From contig JAYGEX010000039.1 of NCBI GenBank assembly GCA_046582185.1, positions 62,001-126,000 on the forward strand: a stretch of 64,000 nucleotides of DNA, given 5' to 3'. Each line of letters starts with the position of its first letter. The first letter of the stretch is position 1. The DNA comes from GCA-002726655 sp046582185. GTDB lineage: Bacteria; Pseudomonadota; Gammaproteobacteria; Pseudomonadales; Azotimanducaceae. Below, one piece after another: positions 1 through 8,029 of this stretch. Both the position numbers and the translations under genes were made by a program. The notes under the pieces are model-generated. The model did no database searches. It had not been told where the DNA came from and was given only the letters and a program-made list of their open reading frames with translations.

Positions 1-316
1 ACTCGATAATTTCCGGCAAGCTGGTGACGGCTTCGCGAAATTCGGCGAATACCCCAGGCGATGTGCGCAGCAGGGAAATCTCAACGAATACCAATAGATC
101 AAGTTGAAGCAGGTGAGGGTTTAGCTTCGCCGAGTATTGTTCAATAAAGCCGCGGCTCTCCAGCGATTTAACCCGCTCCGAACAAGGCGTGGCACTGAGC
201 CCTACTTCCCTTGCCAGCGCAGTATTGGATTTGCGGCCATCGCTTTGCAAAGCCCTGAGAATTTTCAAGTCAACTCTGTCCAGTGATTTACTCTGGATAT
301 TTGATACATCTGACAT
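1..316 (-). CDS. Lrp/AsnC family transcriptional regulator (3' end outside the window)
   Basis: The 105 visible residues begin at an ATG (minus strand, 316) and open with a winged helix-turn-helix typical of Lrp/AsnC proteins: DLKILRALQSDGR, then a recognition region around GLSATPCSERVKSLESRGFI. A beta-rich stretch (LLVFVEISLL) starts the ligand-sensing RAM domain, which is cut by the window edge. The gene is transcribed divergently from alanine dehydrogenase, the usual arrangement for amino-acid-responsive Lrp-type activators (AldR/BkdR/DadR-like) and their catabolic target. The family is certain. A role in controlling ald with alanine as effector is inferred from position. Confidence 0.9.
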   Translation of the reverse strand, partial: MSDVSNIQSKSLDRVDLKILRALQSDGRKSNTALAREVGLSATPCSERVKSLESRGFIEQYSAKLNPHLLQLDLLVFVEISLLRTSPGVFAEFREAVTSLPEIIE

Positions 317-484
317 ATATATACCTTATATTATTCTATCAAAGAGATATTCAACTATTAATTGTACCAAAATAAGTGAGATACACTAGTCTCGCGTTCA
401 TATACTTGGCGTTCATATTGACCGCATATTTAATGCTGATTGTTCAACCCTTGTTGTTCAAGATAATGCTGAAGAGGAATTGTC
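317..484. promoter_or_regulatory. Divergent control region between the Lrp-type regulator and ald
   Basis: This AT-rich spacer must hold promoters for both flanking genes. Two pairs of direct repeats stand out. GCGTTCATAT occurs at 394-403 and 409-418, 15 bp apart. TTGTTCAA occurs at 440-447 and 454-461, 14 bp apart. Such phased repeats could be regulator-binding sites, but that is inference. A Shine-Dalgarno-like AGAGGA precedes the ald ATG. Confidence 0.4.
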
Positions 485-1603
485 ATGCTTATAGGTGTAC
501 CCAGGGAAATAAAAAATCACGAATATCGAGTTGGCCTGATACCGGCTGCGGTTAGAGAACTTGTACTCCATGGACATGAAGTGATGATGGAAACGGGGGC
601 CGGTGCTGGCATTGGTTTTCTGGATGAGGACTATATCGGCACTGGTGCAAAAATCGCAGCTGATGCGCAATCCGTTTTTGATCAGGCGGAAATGATTGTT
701 AAGGTGAAAGAACCTCAAACGGTTGAACGAGCAATGTTAAGAGAGAATCAGACATTGTTTACCTATTTACATCTGGCTCCTGATCTTGCGCAGACGAAAG
801 ATCTCGTTAGCAGTGGTTCTACCTGCATAGCCTATGAAACCGTCACTGATGCTGCCGGCAGGTTGCCTCTCTTGGCACCGATGTCTGAGGTGGCCGGAAG
901 AATGTCTATCCAGGCTGGCGCCATGTGTATGGAAAAATCCCGCGGCGGAAGCGGCATATTACTCGGCGGTGTGCCAGGTGTTGCGCAGGGTCATGTTGTC
1001 ATCCTTGGGGGTGGTGTTGTTGGCCAGAACGCAGCGCAAATGGCCGTTGGCATGGGTGCCAGAGTGACTATCATCGATCGCAGCGTTGATGTCTTGCGGA
1101 TCATCGATCGTCAGTTCGGTAACAGGGTACAAACACTTTACTCGACGCAGGATGCTGTTATGGCGAATGTGATGAACGCAGACCTTGTTATCGGTTCTGT
1201 GCTGATACCCGGTGCATCTGCACCTAAACTGGTGACCGCTGAAATGATCAAAGAGATGAAAGATGGAACTGTCGTCGTTGATGTCGCCATTGACCAGGGT
1301 GGTTGTTTCGAAACTTCTCATGCAACAACTCACGATGATCCAACCTATATCAAAGACGGCGTTGTGCATTACTGTGTTGCAAACATGCCAGGCGCAGTTG
1401 CGAAGACATCGGCCGCAGCACTTAACAATGCGACGCTACCTTATGTGTTGGAACTCGCTGATAAGGGGATTCAGAATGCCTTAAGGTCCAATGTACATCT
1501 TCTACATGGATTGAATGTCTATCATGGAAAAGTGACCAACGAATATGTTGGTAAGGCGCATCATATGGACTATGTCGATGCGGAGAGTATTCTGGCTGCA
1601 TAG
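485..1603 (+). CDS. ald: Alanine dehydrogenase
   Basis: NAD-dependent alanine dehydrogenase interconverts L-alanine with pyruvate and ammonium in the cytoplasm. At 372 residues it has the usual length. The start MLIGVPREIK is the family signature, and the substrate-binding residues fall at canonical positions: Arg15, Lys75 (in KVKEPQ) and His96 (in YLHLAPD). The nucleotide-binding glycine loop reads ILGGGVVGQNAA near residue 175. An AGAGGA ribosome site precedes the ATG. The divergent Lrp-type gene is the likely regulator. A long inverted repeat just downstream separates it from the convergent GST gene. No anomalies seen. Confidence 0.96.
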   Translation: MLIGVPREIKNHEYRVGLIPAAVRELVLHGHEVMMETGAGAGIGFLDEDYIGTGAKIAADAQSVFDQAEMIVKVKEPQTVERAMLRENQTLFTYLHLAPDLAQTKDLVSSGSTCIAYETVTDAAGRLPLLAPMSEVAGRMSIQAGAMCMEKSRGGSGILLGGVPGVAQGHVVILGGGVVGQNAAQMAVGMGARVTIIDRSVDVLRIIDRQFGNRVQTLYSTQDAVMANVMNADLVIGSVLIPGASAPKLVTAEMIKEMKDGTVVVDVAIDQGGCFETSHATTHDDPTYIKDGVVHYCVANMPGAVAKTSAAALNNATLPYVLELADKGIQNALRSNVHLLHGLNVYHGKVTNEYVGKAHHMDYVDAESILAA

Positions 1604-1605
1604 AA

Positions 1606-1632
1606 AACTCGACTGGCTATGCCAGTTGAGTT
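1606..1632 (-). terminator. Terminator hairpin between convergent ald and GST genes
   Basis: AACTCGACTGGC and GCCAGTTGAGTT form a 12-bp stem (one G-T pair) around a 3-nt loop. On the minus strand the stem is followed by TTTTC, so it best terminates the GST transcript. It may also slow ald transcripts on the plus strand, where no T-run follows. Confidence 0.65.
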
Positions 1633-1662
1633 AAGGAGCGAGTTGCTTTCCCATTCATCCAT

Positions 1663-2265
1663 CTATGAGAATGAAGGTCGACTCATCACCTGTTCGTGCC
1701 AGCGCGAAATATTTACCCCGCCTAAAAGGTCCTGTCCCACGTTCTTGGCAAAGTTCAGCGTAATTGCCAGGGTCATGTCCGCCACCGAGTATCGGTCGTT
1801 CACAAGATAGCTATTGTTGCCCAGGTGTTCTTCAAATAGTGCAACGGCGCTAATGGCGGCCTCAGCAGAGACCTGTCCCCATTCGGGAACACATGTCTCA
1901 CGATCCTTAAAGAAACCCGTCAAATTTCTAAATGCCTGGGCCACCGGCATCAATACATTCAGTTCAACTCGCCGACTCCACATCTCAATAAATGCCCGTT
2001 CTTCAGCAGATTCGCCAAATAGGTTGGGTTCAGGGTGAAGGCCTTCAATATAGGCGCAGATTGCGAGGCTCTCAGAGAGGTATTTACCATTGTCCAGTTC
2101 TAGCACTGGCACTCGACCAAATGGGTTTAGAGCCAGGTATTCATCTTTCAGATTTTCACCGGCACGTAAATCAACCTCTGTGCAGGGGATTTCGATGCCT
2201 TTCTCTTTCATAAAGATGGCTACACGTTGGCCGTTGGGTGACTGACTTTGGGTGTGTAAATGCAT
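1663..2265 (-). CDS. Glutathione S-transferase family protein
   Basis: A 200-residue protein with an N-terminal thioredoxin-like GST domain (SPNGQRVAIFMKEKGIEIP near the start, NPFGRVPVLELD, and the ES of YLSESLAICAYIE that binds the glutathione gamma-glutamyl group) and an all-helical C-terminal domain ending in W...RPSFS. I chose the ATG at 2265 because GST homology begins there. The frame is open to an ATG at 2343, but those 26 extra residues do not resemble the family. The gene follows a CaiB-type CoA-transferase on the same strand. Substrate unknown. Confidence 0.85.
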   Translation of the reverse strand: MHLHTQSQSPNGQRVAIFMKEKGIEIPCTEVDLRAGENLKDEYLALNPFGRVPVLELDNGKYLSESLAICAYIEGLHPEPNLFGESAEERAFIEMWSRRVELNVLMPVAQAFRNLTGFFKDRETCVPEWGQVSAEAAISAVALFEEHLGNNSYLVNDRYSVADMTLAITLNFAKNVGQDLLGGVNISRWHEQVMSRPSFS

Positions 2266-2352
2266 GTATGAACTCGATTGAAACAGAAGGCGTACTTTGC
2301 CATCGGGATATGTGTGATTGCAAGCGTCAGTCTTCTCCAACATGAGATCAGG

Positions 2353-3744
2353 CTAACTTGGCCAGACTGGCAGATGTGTGCCTGGCGGTACAGAGGCCTG
2401 TGTACACTCAGACTTACTTCTGGAAAATTTCGCCGCATGTGGCAGGGCTCTCAGATCCCCGAAACCGGAGGCGTAACTTTGTAGTGCTTCTTCAATTTTT
2501 GCGTCGTTGATATTTTCTGGAAATGTGGTCCGCCCGAGACTTCTTAGCCAATAAGCGCTCTGGGCAAGAGACACTTGAACGTGCCAGCTTCCACCTTCTT
2601 CTGCTCGTTTGAGTAAAGCGACTTGCGCGGCAAATGCCATAAAAAAACCAGAGGCGTAGTCGAGGATTTGTACTGGCATTGCTTTTGGTCGGCCTGAGCC
2701 AGCCGCTTCAGCTTCACTATGGTTAAATCCCATCGCGGTTTGTACCAGGGAATCAAAGCCTCGCCTGTTGGCCCAATCACCCTGGTGGCTGTAAGCAGAC
2801 AATGATACATAGATGAGTCCGGGAAGATCCCGGGCCAGTTCTTCTGGCGAGAAGCTTAGGTTTGATAATCCGCCTGGTCGATACCCCTGAATAAATATGT
2901 CCGAATCATTAAGTAGCTGCCTAAGGCCGGCTTTACCTTGCCGAGTCTCAAGATCGATCAGCGATGAGAATTTACCGCGGCTGGTATCAATGATGTGCTC
3001 AATATTGGGTAGGGTGGGGGAGTTCACAAGCATTACGTCGGCGCCGTAACATGCCAGGGTTCGCCCGCATACTGGCCCGGCTAATATGCGAGTCAAATCG
3101 ACAATCTTTATTCCGTGGAGCGGGCGACGGTCTTCGCCCATTGCTTCTAACGGTTTTACTGGTGCATCGCTGATTTTTGAGATAGAAAATAAGGGAAGGG
3201 GTGCAATTTCTCTTGCTGCTGCACTTGCATCCCATTCAGCAAAAGATCTGACCTTCGAAACCACAAGCCCGTTTGATGCTGCTTCTGTCTCAAAGGCATC
3301 GGCATTCCAGGCTAACAATGCTGCCTCAACTTCGGCCTTTTCCGTTTCCGGCCCTTCGCTCAGGCCAAGCAGTTTGAGGACACCATCGCGATGGCGATCG
3401 AAGTTTGCATGTATTCGAACGTGGCCATCTTTACACGCATAGAGCCCGGATATCTTGGCCCATGCATCCGGGGTTCTTCCATCTATGGTGAAATAGCCGG
3501 TGCATTCATATTCGGCATCAAGTCTTGCAACCGTGACGTCCTGCCTTGCTCCCGTGCGTATATGCCAAATTTCCGCTGCTGCCAGAGCGGCCACTGCAAT
3601 ACTGCTCTGTGCTGCTTCACCTACATGAAAAGAGCTGGCAAGGATTGAACGCCCTTGAGGTAATGAGAGGTGACTTAGAGCTTGGCGAGGGAGTTGCTGA
3701 TCTAACCAGATCTCTTCTATTACGGACTCAACTGAAAGCGTCAC
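2353..3744 (-). CDS. CaiB/BaiF (class III) CoA-transferase family protein
   Basis: A 463-residue class III CoA-transferase-type protein. The second half carries the recognisable core: GIKIVDLTRILAGPVCGRTL, LACYGADVMLV, DLETRQGKAGLRQLL and SDIFIQGYRPGGL, then LSFSPEELARDLPGLIYVSLS. The first half resembles the longer CaiB variants. I chose the GTG at 3744 because AGGA lies at ribosome-binding distance before it and it clears the upstream gene's stop by 8 bp; a TTG at 3765 would overlap that gene. Such enzymes move CoA between carboxylic acids. The substrate cannot be told from sequence. It sits second in a three-gene minus-strand set (unknown protein, CoA-transferase, GST). Confidence 0.85.
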   Translation of the reverse strand: MTLSVESVIEEIWLDQQLPRQALSHLSLPQGRSILASSFHVGEAAQSSIAVAALAAAEIWHIRTGARQDVTVARLDAEYECTGYFTIDGRTPDAWAKISGLYACKDGHVRIHANFDRHRDGVLKLLGLSEGPETEKAEVEAALLAWNADAFETEAASNGLVVSKVRSFAEWDASAAAREIAPLPLFSISKISDAPVKPLEAMGEDRRPLHGIKIVDLTRILAGPVCGRTLACYGADVMLVNSPTLPNIEHIIDTSRGKFSSLIDLETRQGKAGLRQLLNDSDIFIQGYRPGGLSNLSFSPEELARDLPGLIYVSLSAYSHQGDWANRRGFDSLVQTAMGFNHSEAEAAGSGRPKAMPVQILDYASGFFMAFAAQVALLKRAEEGGSWHVQVSLAQSAYWLRSLGRTTFPENINDAKIEEALQSYASGFGDLRALPHAAKFSRSKSECTQASVPPGTHLPVWPS

Positions 3745-3752
3745 ATTTTTTC

Positions 3753-4082
3753 CTAACCAGGCCAATCTGCTCCATCATAATAACGTGTGCCCCGATGGCC
3801 TTTTTGCTCGAAGGGCTGCCTAAGTCGTTCACCGGGTGCGCTCACAAAAATAAGTGTTCGCGGTTTGCCCGATTTCGGATGTACTGCACCGCCTTCAAGC
3901 CGGGAGATTTTCATTCTGCCATGTAACATATCGCCGAATATTGTATATACATAATCGCCCACTGCGAGCCTGGAGGGGGTGCCCGCCATATGAAATTCAT
4001 ACTCTGAAATTGAGCTATCGTAGAGTGAGTTCAAGCGATCTTCGCCTGCACTTGCAGGGATTGTTTTTGTAATGCCTGACAT
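3753..4082 (-). CDS. Small protein of unknown function upstream of the CoA-transferase
   Basis: I do not recognise this 109-residue protein. The ATG at 4082 (MSGITKTIPASAGEDRL) looks a better start than one at 4187, whose extra 35 residues are cysteine- and basic-rich and look non-coding. The product is soluble, with no signal peptide or membrane segment. It contains GTPSRLAVGDYVYTIFGDML, then a basic stretch HPKSGKPRTLIFVSAPGERL, and ends in aromatic residues near GTRYYDGADWPG. It ends 8 bp before the GTG of the CoA-transferase, so the two are probably co-transcribed. Low sequence complexity is absent, which supports a real gene. Confidence 0.6.
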   Translation of the reverse strand: MSGITKTIPASAGEDRLNSLYDSSISEYEFHMAGTPSRLAVGDYVYTIFGDMLHGRMKISRLEGGAVHPKSGKPRTLIFVSAPGERLRQPFEQKGHRGTRYYDGADWPG

Positions 4083-4279
4083 TCTCGAAAAGCTCCTGTG
4101 ATCCTCTACAATGCATGGCGGTCTCTGCGCACTGCAAGATATATAAAAGTCTGGACAGAGATTAGCACTGATCCGCGTTGTTTCCATTCACATTCTACTG
4201 AACTGGCCTGAGTTCAGTTCTTTACAAGTCAGATACTGATATGCAATCCTGATACTTCACCCTACTGATTAATTCAGGC

Positions 4280-4993
4280 ATGAATCAAGAAATCTCGCCA
4301 CCTGGTTTACTCCTGCAAATGCTCGAAGGCAGAGCCGGCGCCGAAGCTGCACGCCTGATGTTAGTGATGCCAATTTTGCGCTTACAGGCGAAGAAGGGTA
4401 ATGGAGAGCCAGTAATCGTCTTGCCGGGCTTTATGGCAGATGATAATTCCACCATCGTGCTCAGGCACTTCTTGAATGGCATCGGCTATAAATCCCATGC
4501 CTGGGGTCTGGGAGTCAATCGAAAACGCATGCTCGATTTTCTGCCGCAGATTACGAAAAAGGCATATGAATTAAAGGAAGACACAGGGCTAAAAGTGCGC
4601 CTGGTAGGTTGGAGTCGCGGCGGCATATTATCAAGGGAAGTTGCCAGAGATTATCCTGACCTGATTGATCGTGTCATTACTATTGGCTCTCCCATAAAGG
4701 GCGGTGTGAGTGCATCGAGTATTGGCGCCATGGTCAAACGGGAAACGGGCTTAAGCTCCCAGCAGTTATCCCAGCTATTGATGCAGCGCCAAAAGAGTCC
4801 AATTCGCGCTCCTATTCGGGCTATTTATAGCAAGCTTGATGGCATCGTCGCATGGAAAGCCTGCATCGATGAGGTCAGCCCCGATGTTCAACATTTTGAG
4901 ATTCGCGGCACTCATGTTGGTATGGGTACAAACGCAGAGGTATTTCGCTTGTTAGCTGATTTACTCGCAGAAGATGTTCACGCCGCAGATTAA
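4280..4993 (+). CDS. Alpha/beta-hydrolase (lipase/esterase-like)
   Basis: A 237-residue alpha/beta-hydrolase-fold protein. The strand-turn VIVLPGFMADD forms the oxyanion region. The nucleophile elbow is GWSRGG (G-x-S-x-G with central Ser), after VRLVGWS. ITIGSPIKGG resembles lipase motifs, IRAIYSKLDGIV likely carries the catalytic Asp, and RGTHVGMGTN the catalytic His. No signal peptide is visible, so it is probably cytoplasmic. Relatives are often annotated as triacylglycerol-lipase-like or PGAP1-like. The substrate is unknown. It stands alone, 54 bp before the nitroreductase. Confidence 0.8.
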   Translation: MNQEISPPGLLLQMLEGRAGAEAARLMLVMPILRLQAKKGNGEPVIVLPGFMADDNSTIVLRHFLNGIGYKSHAWGLGVNRKRMLDFLPQITKKAYELKEDTGLKVRLVGWSRGGILSREVARDYPDLIDRVITIGSPIKGGVSASSIGAMVKRETGLSSQQLSQLLMQRQKSPIRAPIRAIYSKLDGIVAWKACIDEVSPDVQHFEIRGTHVGMGTNAEVFRLLADLLAEDVHAAD

Positions 4994-5047
4994 GTAAACA
5001 GATTTTGAAATAATTTATTAACGATCAACCACTAAGGACATTAAAAA

Positions 5048-5680
5048 ATGCCATTTGATTTATCCATTACAGATGAACTCTTATCCACCACGAGAGCTGT
5101 TCGCAAACGTCTTGATTTTGATAAGCCAGTGCCTGATGAAGTCATAGAAAAATGTATCGATCTATCCCAGCAAGCGCCAACCGGGTCAAATTCCCAGGGC
5201 TGGCGCTGGATTGTGGTACGGGATGCTGAGAAAAAAGCGGGCCTGGCAGAGCTTTATCGTAAGGCTGCAGGCGGCTACTTAGGCGCAGCCGGCGATGCGG
5301 CAAAGGAAGCCGGTGACAAGCAAATGATTAGAGTTTTTGATTCTGCAAGTTATCTGGCAGAGAACCTGGAACGGGCGCCTGCGCTGGTCATTCCATGTCT
5401 GATGGGCAGGCCAGCAGAAGGTGTTGCCGCTATTTCAGGAATGATGGGTTCAATCTTTCCAGCTGTCTGGAGTTTCCAATTGGCACTGCGCTCAAGAGGG
5501 CTGGGGTCTTGTCTGACTTCCTTGCATCTGGTTTTCGAACAAGACGCTGCCAAATTGTTAGGGATCCCCGATGACGTTACTCAGGTTGCATTGCTGCCGG
5601 TTGCGTATACCAAGGGCACTGATTTTAAACATGCGACTCGCCCTGATCCATCGACGATCATCCATTGGGACAAGTGGTAA
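5048..5680 (+). CDS. Nitroreductase family protein
   Basis: A 210-residue FMN-dependent nitroreductase-fold protein. The N-terminal TTRAVRKRLDFDKPV is the flavin-binding arginine-rich motif, followed by QAPTGSNSQGWRWIVVRD and the C-terminal LGIPDDVTQVALLPVAY. Family members reduce nitro compounds, quinones or enones with NAD(P)H. An AAGGACATT ribosome site precedes the ATG. The following GST starts 2 bp after its stop, so the two genes form a likely detoxification operon. Physiological substrate unknown. Confidence 0.9.
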   Translation: MPFDLSITDELLSTTRAVRKRLDFDKPVPDEVIEKCIDLSQQAPTGSNSQGWRWIVVRDAEKKAGLAELYRKAAGGYLGAAGDAAKEAGDKQMIRVFDSASYLAENLERAPALVIPCLMGRPAEGVAAISGMMGSIFPAVWSFQLALRSRGLGSCLTSLHLVFEQDAAKLLGIPDDVTQVALLPVAYTKGTDFKHATRPDPSTIIHWDKW

Positions 5681-5682
5681 AC

Positions 5683-6291
5683 ATGCCAATTACGATCTAT
5701 CACGTAAAGGGTACTCGTTCTATGAGGGTAATCTGGCTCTGCGAAGAGCTGGATATACCTTATGAGGTTGTAACGGTGGATTTTTCTCCTGAATATAGAA
5801 ATACGGCTGAATGGCGCGCAAAGAGCCCTACGGGAAAAGTACCGGCGATGAGCGACGGCGATCTCACCATGTTTGAATCCGGGGCGATGGTGCACTATCT
5901 CCTCGAGAAATATGGAAATGGCCGTCTGCGACCAGAACTTGGGAGTCCTGAAAGCGCGATATTCCTGCAATGGAGCTGGTTTGCTGAGGCAACTTTGGCA
6001 AGGCCATTAGGAGACATGGTGCACCACAGGGTGCTTAAACCTGAAGCTGAAAGATTACCGGCGATGGTTGTTGATGGTGAAAAACGTGCACGGACTTGCC
6101 TCGAAGCATTAGATTCTGCGCTTAAAGATCAGGAGTATCTGCAGTCTGATTTCAGCGCCGCAGACATTATGATAGGTTATTCACTGATGCTAGCGTTAAG
6201 GATGGAAGTGCTTGACGATGAGTACCCGGAGGTCCAACGATATTTTAAAGCACTTTCAGGCAGGCCGGCTTATGAGATTGCAATGAAATGA
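5683..6291 (+). CDS. Glutathione S-transferase family protein
   Basis: A 202-residue GST. The N-terminal thioredoxin-like domain has the MRVIWLCEELDIPYEV motif, SPTGKVPAMSDGDL and the ES of FESGAMVHYLLEKYG; a helical C-terminal domain includes YLQSDFSAADIMIGYSL. The start at 5683 follows the nitroreductase stop by 2 bp and fits the family; an in-frame ATG at 5665 would overlap the upstream gene. Coupling to a nitroreductase suggests joint handling of electrophiles, which is inference. Confidence 0.88.
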   Translation: MPITIYHVKGTRSMRVIWLCEELDIPYEVVTVDFSPEYRNTAEWRAKSPTGKVPAMSDGDLTMFESGAMVHYLLEKYGNGRLRPELGSPESAIFLQWSWFAEATLARPLGDMVHHRVLKPEAERLPAMVVDGEKRARTCLEALDSALKDQEYLQSDFSAADIMIGYSLMLALRMEVLDDEYPEVQRYFKALSGRPAYEIAMK

Positions 6292-6333
6292 GTGGTGCGC
6301 AGGCAGTGACGATACTGTTAGTCAAACAAACCC

Positions 6334-6796
6334 CTAGTCAAATAGACAGAGCACTCTCATCTCGACACTCTCTCTTTGTGGCGCATCGTTGTTGCCAGCA
6401 AGTGGGTCTCTAAATGCTGTAGGCGGCGTCCAGAATGTCACCGGTGTAGTCAGAGTGTACTGATTCAATTGGCGCGTGATCAGTTTCTTTCGATGCTGTT
6501 GCCGGTCTGCGTATGAATGCAGAATATGCAATAGTCTGGTCGCAGCCTGTGTATTCCTGAGCGAGTTGCTTGACCTCCGGGACATGAACGTCGTTAACCA
6601 GGGCTTCATTGCGCCAATCAGAAACGGCAGACTTGTGCTGCAGGAGGGTAAAGCCGCATTGCTCAAAATCCAGAGAATCGATGGCCGATCTTCCATTCAT
6701 GATCGAAACAGATACTGCTTCCAATTGTTCGAAACTAGCGTAGTTAAGCTTTGCAGTACAGTAAGGGGCTGACGCTTCCATAAGAACCTCGGGCAC
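6334..6796 (-). pseudogene. Remnant of a CmcJ/NvfI-family oxygenase-like gene with an internal deletion
   Basis: Two pieces of one protein family lie in different frames. The 5' piece (from 6796) reads TAKLNYA, QCGFTLLQHKSAVSDW, VHVPEVKQLAQEYTGCDQ and HSDYT, matching the N-terminal half of CmcJ/NvfI-type proteins, then stops at 6410. The 3' piece, in another frame, reads PPTAFRDPLAG then NDAPQRESVEMRVL, which is the conserved C-terminal end of the same family. About 80-90 residues between HSDYT and the PTAFRDP motif, including much of the putative metal-binding core, are missing. The junction lies near 6415-6435. The gene cannot make a full protein. Family assignment is from recalled motif pattern. 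Confidence 0.75.
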
Positions 6797-6895
6797 TGAG
6801 ATAAATCCATGTTGCTATTTTTTAGACCTTCTATCAGGGCGTCATCTGGCGGCTATTTCTGTTGAGTATTATTTGATTACTCCTGCCGCGAATTG

Positions 6896-7642
6896 TTATC
6901 TGCCACCACTTACTTCGAGAATTGATCCCGTGGTGTAACTGGATTCGTCTGATGCCAGCCAGGCAATGGTCGCGGCAACTTCCTCTGGAGTACCGCCGCG
7001 TTCCATAGGCACTTGATGCTTCAGGCGGTCCACCCTGTCTGGATCGCCTCCGGAGCCATGAATATCAGTATAAATCAGGCCAGGGCGAACGCCATTGACT
7101 CGTATTCCTTCGCTAGCGACTTCCTTTGCCAGGCCAATAGTCAAAGTGTCGATGGCACCTTTCGAAGCTGCATAATCGATATATTCACCGGGCGCGCCCA
7201 GGCGAGCTGCTGCAGATGAGACGTTTATGATGTTGCCACCAAGGCCATCATTCGCTGTTGACATTCTTCTGACTGCTTCCCTGGAACAGAGAAAGTAGTT
7301 AGTAACATTGGTGCGTAAGATGTGGTTGATTCGTGTTTCGTCCATATCAAGCAAGCGGGATTGTGGCAGAAGAATGCCAGCGTTATTGACCAGAACACTT
7401 AAGGTACCGAGTTGATCGTCAGTGAGTTTGAACAAATTTAATACCTCAGCTTCTTTGGATACATCTGCCCGTATCGCGATACCTCGTTGACCCAGCGCTT
7501 CAATATGTTTTATTACGTTCATCGCATCTGCTTCACTATTGAGGTAGTTGACGCAGATGTCATAATTTTCCTTCGCTAGACGAATAGCGGTCGCTGCTCC
7601 TATACCTCTACTTGCACCGGTGACTATGGCGATTTTTTTCAT
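6896..7642 (-). CDS. SDR family oxidoreductase
   Basis: A 248-residue classical short-chain dehydrogenase/reductase. It has the TGASRGIG cofactor loop, the NNAG motif, catalytic Ser in NVSSAAA, YAASK (Y-x-x-x-K), PG of GVRPGLIYTDIH, and the C-terminal TGSILEVSGG. It resembles the YgfF/glucose-1-dehydrogenase-like group. NAD(P)-dependent alcohol/ketone oxidoreduction is expected; the substrate is unknown. It follows the decayed CmcJ-like gene's locus on the same strand but about 100 bp apart. Confidence 0.92.
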   Translation of the reverse strand: MKKIAIVTGASRGIGAATAIRLAKENYDICVNYLNSEADAMNVIKHIEALGQRGIAIRADVSKEAEVLNLFKLTDDQLGTLSVLVNNAGILLPQSRLLDMDETRINHILRTNVTNYFLCSREAVRRMSTANDGLGGNIINVSSAAARLGAPGEYIDYAASKGAIDTLTIGLAKEVASEGIRVNGVRPGLIYTDIHGSGGDPDRVDRLKHQVPMERGGTPEEVAATIAWLASDESSYTTGSILEVSGGR

Positions 7643-7749
7643 GAGTCTTAGCTTCCTGGTAGTACGTTTTATATTTCTGGTGGTGAATCTCTCAATAGAA
7701 AATTAGCGGCAAGATTCTGTTTCGCGTCTTCTCCACGGCCAAAAGTTTG

Positions 7750-7778
7750 TTGACTTTGATCTCGATTTGCAATAATTT
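7750..7778 (+). promoter_or_regulatory. Candidate sigma-70 promoter of a small transcription unit
   Basis: TTGACT (7750-7755) and TAATTT (7773-7778) are separated by 17 bp, the optimal spacing. Transcription would start near 7785, about 30 bp before a 40-codon reading frame and 180 bp before a strong terminator. The pairing of promoter and terminator around such a short span supports a real unit. Confidence 0.5.
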
Positions 7779-7817
7779 CTCGCGTTCATAATTGATGAAT
7801 AAATCAGATTGTTGCAG

Positions 7818-7940
7818 ATGATAACCACTAACTTATTAACCAGAGCGTACGCCGCAGGTATTGTGGCTCCTGCCTTGATGGGAAAGGTTGTTCGGCGGGC
7901 GCGGACCAATGCTATTCAGCAGAGACTCTGCGCAGGTTAA
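7818..7940 (+). CDS. Candidate 40-residue small protein (or small RNA locus)
   Basis: An ATG-started frame of 40 codons lies between a promoter-like sequence and a rho-independent terminator. The product has a hydrophobic middle (AYAAGIVAPALMGKVV) followed by a basic tail (RRARTNAIQQRLCAG), as in some small membrane-associated or leader peptides. There is no clear Shine-Dalgarno sequence, so the transcript may instead act as a small RNA. I recognise no homologue. Confidence 0.35.
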   Translation: MITTNLLTRAYAAGIVAPALMGKVVRRARTNAIQQRLCAG

Positions 7941-7961
7941 CTAATCATCATAAGAATATGT

Positions 7962-7997
7962 AAACCCCTGGAGTCATTGGCTTTAGGGGTTTTTTTT
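7962..7997 (+). terminator. Rho-independent terminator
   Basis: AAACCCCT and AGGGGTTT form an 8-bp stem around a 15-nt loop, and the stem runs into eight consecutive T residues. It lies 22 bp after the 40-codon frame and upstream of the GNAT gene, where a terminator has no other obvious owner. Confidence 0.8.
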
Positions 7998-8029
7998 GCC
8001 TATAGAATATGACGAGATATGGAATACTA

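Noticed and set aside
2353..3765. TTG start at 3765 for the CaiB-type gene
   Set aside because: The GTG at 3744 has a proper ribosome site and removes the overlap with the upstream gene.
6334..6696. A separate 120-codon minus-strand gene
   Set aside because: Most of it is antisense-like noise in the wrong frame; only its last part matches the CmcJ family and belongs to the broken gene.
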